Part shown: one piece after another, positions 41,105-42,782 of the stretch
How the letters are laid out: every line of letters begins with the position of its first letter
Numbering within the stretch: position 1 is the stretch's first letter
From: JAVBNW01 sp031551255
Lineage (GTDB): Bacteria > Bacillota > Clostridia > Christensenellales > UBA1750
Direction: 5' to 3'
Assembly (NCBI GenBank): GCA_031551255.1
Contig: JAVBNW010000089.1
Span: 1 to 42,782, forward strand
Length of the DNA: 42,782 nucleotides
Position numbers and translations under genes: made by a program
Notes under the pieces: generated by a model
Databases searched by the model: none
The model's input: the letters and a program-made list of their open reading frames with translations, nothing else
What the model was told of the DNA's origin: nothing

Positions 41105-42055
41105 ATGTACGCAATGGTTCCGATGATGGCCGGCGATGTTTCCGATGCATTGAACCTTTGGCGCGCTCAGTTCGATCGGTACTGCAAACACGACTCCTTC
41201 CCCGATTTTGCGAACGGCGGCGAAGAGACGATTAAGCGGTACTTGCTTGAGCAAATAGAAAAGGGCAACGCCGTCGTCGCGAAGCGAGAGGAGCGCATCG
41301 TCGGCTATATGGCTTGGATGTGTTTTGATTTTCATAGCGAGAGAACAGCCTTCTTACCCATCGCCGGGCATGCGGCTTCCTTGGGCGACGAGATTGGCAT
41401 TTATGAAGAAATGTATGCTTATGCCGCGCAGATATGGGTGCCGGATGATCGATTCAACCATCTATGGATGACATATTTTGACGATGAAGCCCTAAAGAAC
41501 AGGTTGTACGACCTCGGGTTCGGCTCGTATGTCGTCGACGCATGCCAGTCGACGGCAAAGCGCATGGAGTCTTCATGTGATTATCCTATTCATTTTGCAA
41601 CTTTGAAAGATGCGGACGCCTTGCTCGCATTTGCGAACACTTCGACGGCATACTACTTGAGCTCGCCCCTATTTCTTAAAAGGAACCCTCATACAAAGGC
41701 TGAGATGATTGAGCTTATCGAAAACGATTATGTTCTTCTTGCTTGGGACGGCGGCAAGATCGTCGGCTTTATGAGTTTCTCCACGAAACAGAATTTTCAT
41801 TTTGAACATTTGACGACGCCGGATAGTTCCGCGCGCGTCGGCATATTCACCGATCCGAAGTATCGGCAAAAGGGAATCGGCTCGGCGATGTTGGCAAAGG
41901 CGTTCGAATTTTGCCGCAAAAAAGGAAAGTACTTCATTCACGTTAACTTTGAAACGGCAAACCCGAATGCGATTCAGTTTTGGCCCAAGTATTTTAGGCC
42001 GGCCGTTCGCTCCGTAAGAAGAACCGTCAACAAAGATGCCAATTTTTTAGCATGA
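41105..42055 (+). CDS. GNAT family N-acetyltransferase, two-domain
   Basis: 316 aa. The C-terminal half has the acetyl-CoA motif (GIFTDPKYRQKGIGSAMLAKAFEFCRK shape; R/Q-x-x-G-x-G) and ends KYFIHVNFETANPNAIQFW. The N-terminal half (about 1-150) resembles a second, degenerate GNAT fold. ATG at 41105 with AAAGGAG about 9 nt upstream. Substrate unknown. Followed with an ATG-TGA overlap region by the small barrel-like protein gene. This gene is less GC-rich than the rest of the window. Confidence 0.82.
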   Translation: MYAMVPMMAGDVSDALNLWRAQFDRYCKHDSFPDFANGGEETIKRYLLEQIEKGNAVVAKREERIVGYMAWMCFDFHSERTAFLPIAGHAASLGDEIGIYEEMYAYAAQIWVPDDRFNHLWMTYFDDEALKNRLYDLGFGSYVVDACQSTAKRMESSCDYPIHFATLKDADALLAFANTSTAYYLSSPLFLKRNPHTKAEMIELIENDYVLLAWDGGKIVGFMSFSTKQNFHFEHLTTPDSSARVGIFTDPKYRQKGIGSAMLAKAFEFCRKKGKYFIHVNFETANPNAIQFWPKYFRPAVRSVRRTVNKDANFLA

Positions 42056-42072
42056 AAAGGAGCGATGGCGAT

Positions 42073-42372
42073 ATGCCCAATGCTATTTGGTTTATATCCT
42101 ACAAACTGAAAAAAGGTGTATCGGCAGAGGATTTCTTGCTCGCATCGGAAAAATGCCATCACGAGGTCTTATCTAAGCAAAAGGGCTTTGTTTCTTGGGA
42201 AGTGCTTCACGACGGAGATACATGGGTTGACTTGGTGAAGTGGGAAACGGCGGAGGATGCAAAAAACGGCGAAACCGCGGGCGCAAACAACCCCGCCGCT
42301 CGCGAGTTTTATGCCTATATCAACATGAATAGCTGCAAGCTGCAGCTCTATTGCATTGAAAAAAGCCACTAG
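42073..42372 (+). CDS. Small dimeric alpha/beta-barrel-like protein
   Basis: 99 aa. MPNAIWFISYKLKKGVSAED, FVSWEVLHDGDTWVDLVKWE and the KCHHEVL stretch look like the ferredoxin-like fold of antibiotic-biosynthesis-monooxygenase/NIPSNAP-like proteins. This is a weak, shape-based match and the function is unknown. Start at ATG 42073 with AAAAGGAG about 10 nt upstream; an earlier in-frame ATG at 42052 overlaps the GNAT stop. Probably co-transcribed with the GNAT gene. Confidence 0.65.
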   Translation: MPNAIWFISYKLKKGVSAEDFLLASEKCHHEVLSKQKGFVSWEVLHDGDTWVDLVKWETAEDAKNGETAGANNPAAREFYAYINMNSCKLQLYCIEKSH

Positions 42373-42464
42373 TGTATATGCGGCCGCCACGCAGGTTGAT
42401 GGGTTTACACCCGATTTGGAAATTTTGTGGTAGATGAGGGTATCTATACCAGTGGAGGATCATT

Positions 42465-42782
42465 ATGGATCAGAGAAATGAAGAAAGATTTGCAAATAAA
42501 GCGAATCTTTACAGACAGTTTAGACCCACATATCCCAAAGAGTTTATAGATTTTTTGTACTTTCAAGTTGGATTTACAAAAGAAAGCGTTATCGCCGATA
42601 TCGGCTCAGGTACCGGCATATTTAGCCGCCTTTTGTTAGAGCGGGGCAGTCGTGTATATTGCGTTGAACCGAACGAAAACATGCAAAATGCTGCGAAGGA
42701 AGATTTGGCGGCATTTGAAAACTTTATTCCTATAAATGCCTCAGCTGAAAATACCAACTTGCAAGAAAAAAGCGTTGATTTT
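42465..42782 (+). CDS. SAM-dependent methyltransferase (partial, runs off window)
   Basis: First 106 codons of a class I methyltransferase. Motif I VIADIGSGTGIFSRLLLERG and the acidic VEPNENM are clear; the opening ERFANKANLYRQFRPTYPKE is typical of family members acting on small molecules. ATG with GGAGG 6 nt upstream. A+T-rich, unlike most genes here. The C-terminal part is missing, so the substrate cannot be guessed. Confidence 0.85.
   Translation, partial: MDQRNEERFANKANLYRQFRPTYPKEFIDFLYFQVGFTKESVIADIGSGTGIFSRLLLERGSRVYCVEPNENMQNAAKEDLAAFENFIPINASAENTNLQEKSVDF

Overview
The window reads as chromosomal DNA of a spore-forming, moderately GC-rich member of the Clostridia (Bacillota). Evidence: a spoIIGA-sigE-sigG cluster, an intact sigK, a YlmC/YmxH-type sporulation protein, the DUF4321-maf-mreBCD-pbp2 cell-shape block, a SCIFF ranthipeptide with its radical SAM maturase, a T-box leader, RNase J with YlbF, and groESL under a perfect CIRCE operator. 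I cannot place the genus from sequence alone. No rRNA, tRNA, CRISPR array, intact transposase or prophage was seen. Most genes lie on the minus strand.

Layout. 1-4146 (minus): DUF4321 membrane protein, maf, mreB, mreC, mreD and the start of PBP2. 4395-5084: sigK. 5333-7349 (plus): an ABC exporter preceded by a promoter, a 14-codon leader ORF and a terminator-like stem (candidate attenuator). 7550-10881 (minus): ylmC, nrdR, response regulator and histidine kinase. 10984-12730: alkA-adaA-ogt, an alkylation-repair operon coupled by ATGA overlaps. 13061-13483 (plus): a lone XRE regulator. 13587-15952: spoIIGA, sigE, sigG. 15953-16628: non-coding DNA with nested repeats. 16629-23248 (minus): zinc-ribbon protein, acyl-ACP thioesterase, GNAT, TIM-barrel isomerase, VanW protein, PHP phosphoesterase and aminotransferase. 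23462-25378: ftsH. 25595-27257: SCIFF maturase and SCIFF peptide, separated by a strong terminator. 27502-29627: an AMP-dependent acyl-CoA ligase behind a complete T-box leader. 29663-33990: MBL-fold hydrolase, ylbF, and RNase J with a repeat-rich N-terminal extension and a long leader. 34066-36399: a sugar nucleotidyltransferase fused to a degenerate phosphohexomutase domain. 36550-36723: a 57-aa unknown protein (plus). 36785-37240: dCMP deaminase. 37355-39440 (plus): CIRCE-groES-groEL. 39477-40476: GyrI-like and VOC proteins (minus). 41105-42782 (plus): double GNAT, a small alpha/beta-barrel-like protein and the start of a methyltransferase.

How they work together. Three themes dominate: cell envelope and shape (mreBCD/PBP2, VanW, FtsH, two-component system), mother-cell and forespore sigma factors for sporulation, and stress or DNA maintenance (CIRCE-groESL, alkA-adaA-ogt, NrdR, dCMP deaminase).

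The least ordinary features are regulatory or repetitive rather than a new gene cluster: the leader-peptide attenuator before the ABC exporter, a probable leucine T-box on an acyl-CoA ligase, two compact palindromic elements of 154-166 bp (one supplies the ligase stop codon, the other a -10 box for the MBL gene), a larger nested repeat region, and a 72-bp tandem repeat that builds a disordered tail on RNase J.
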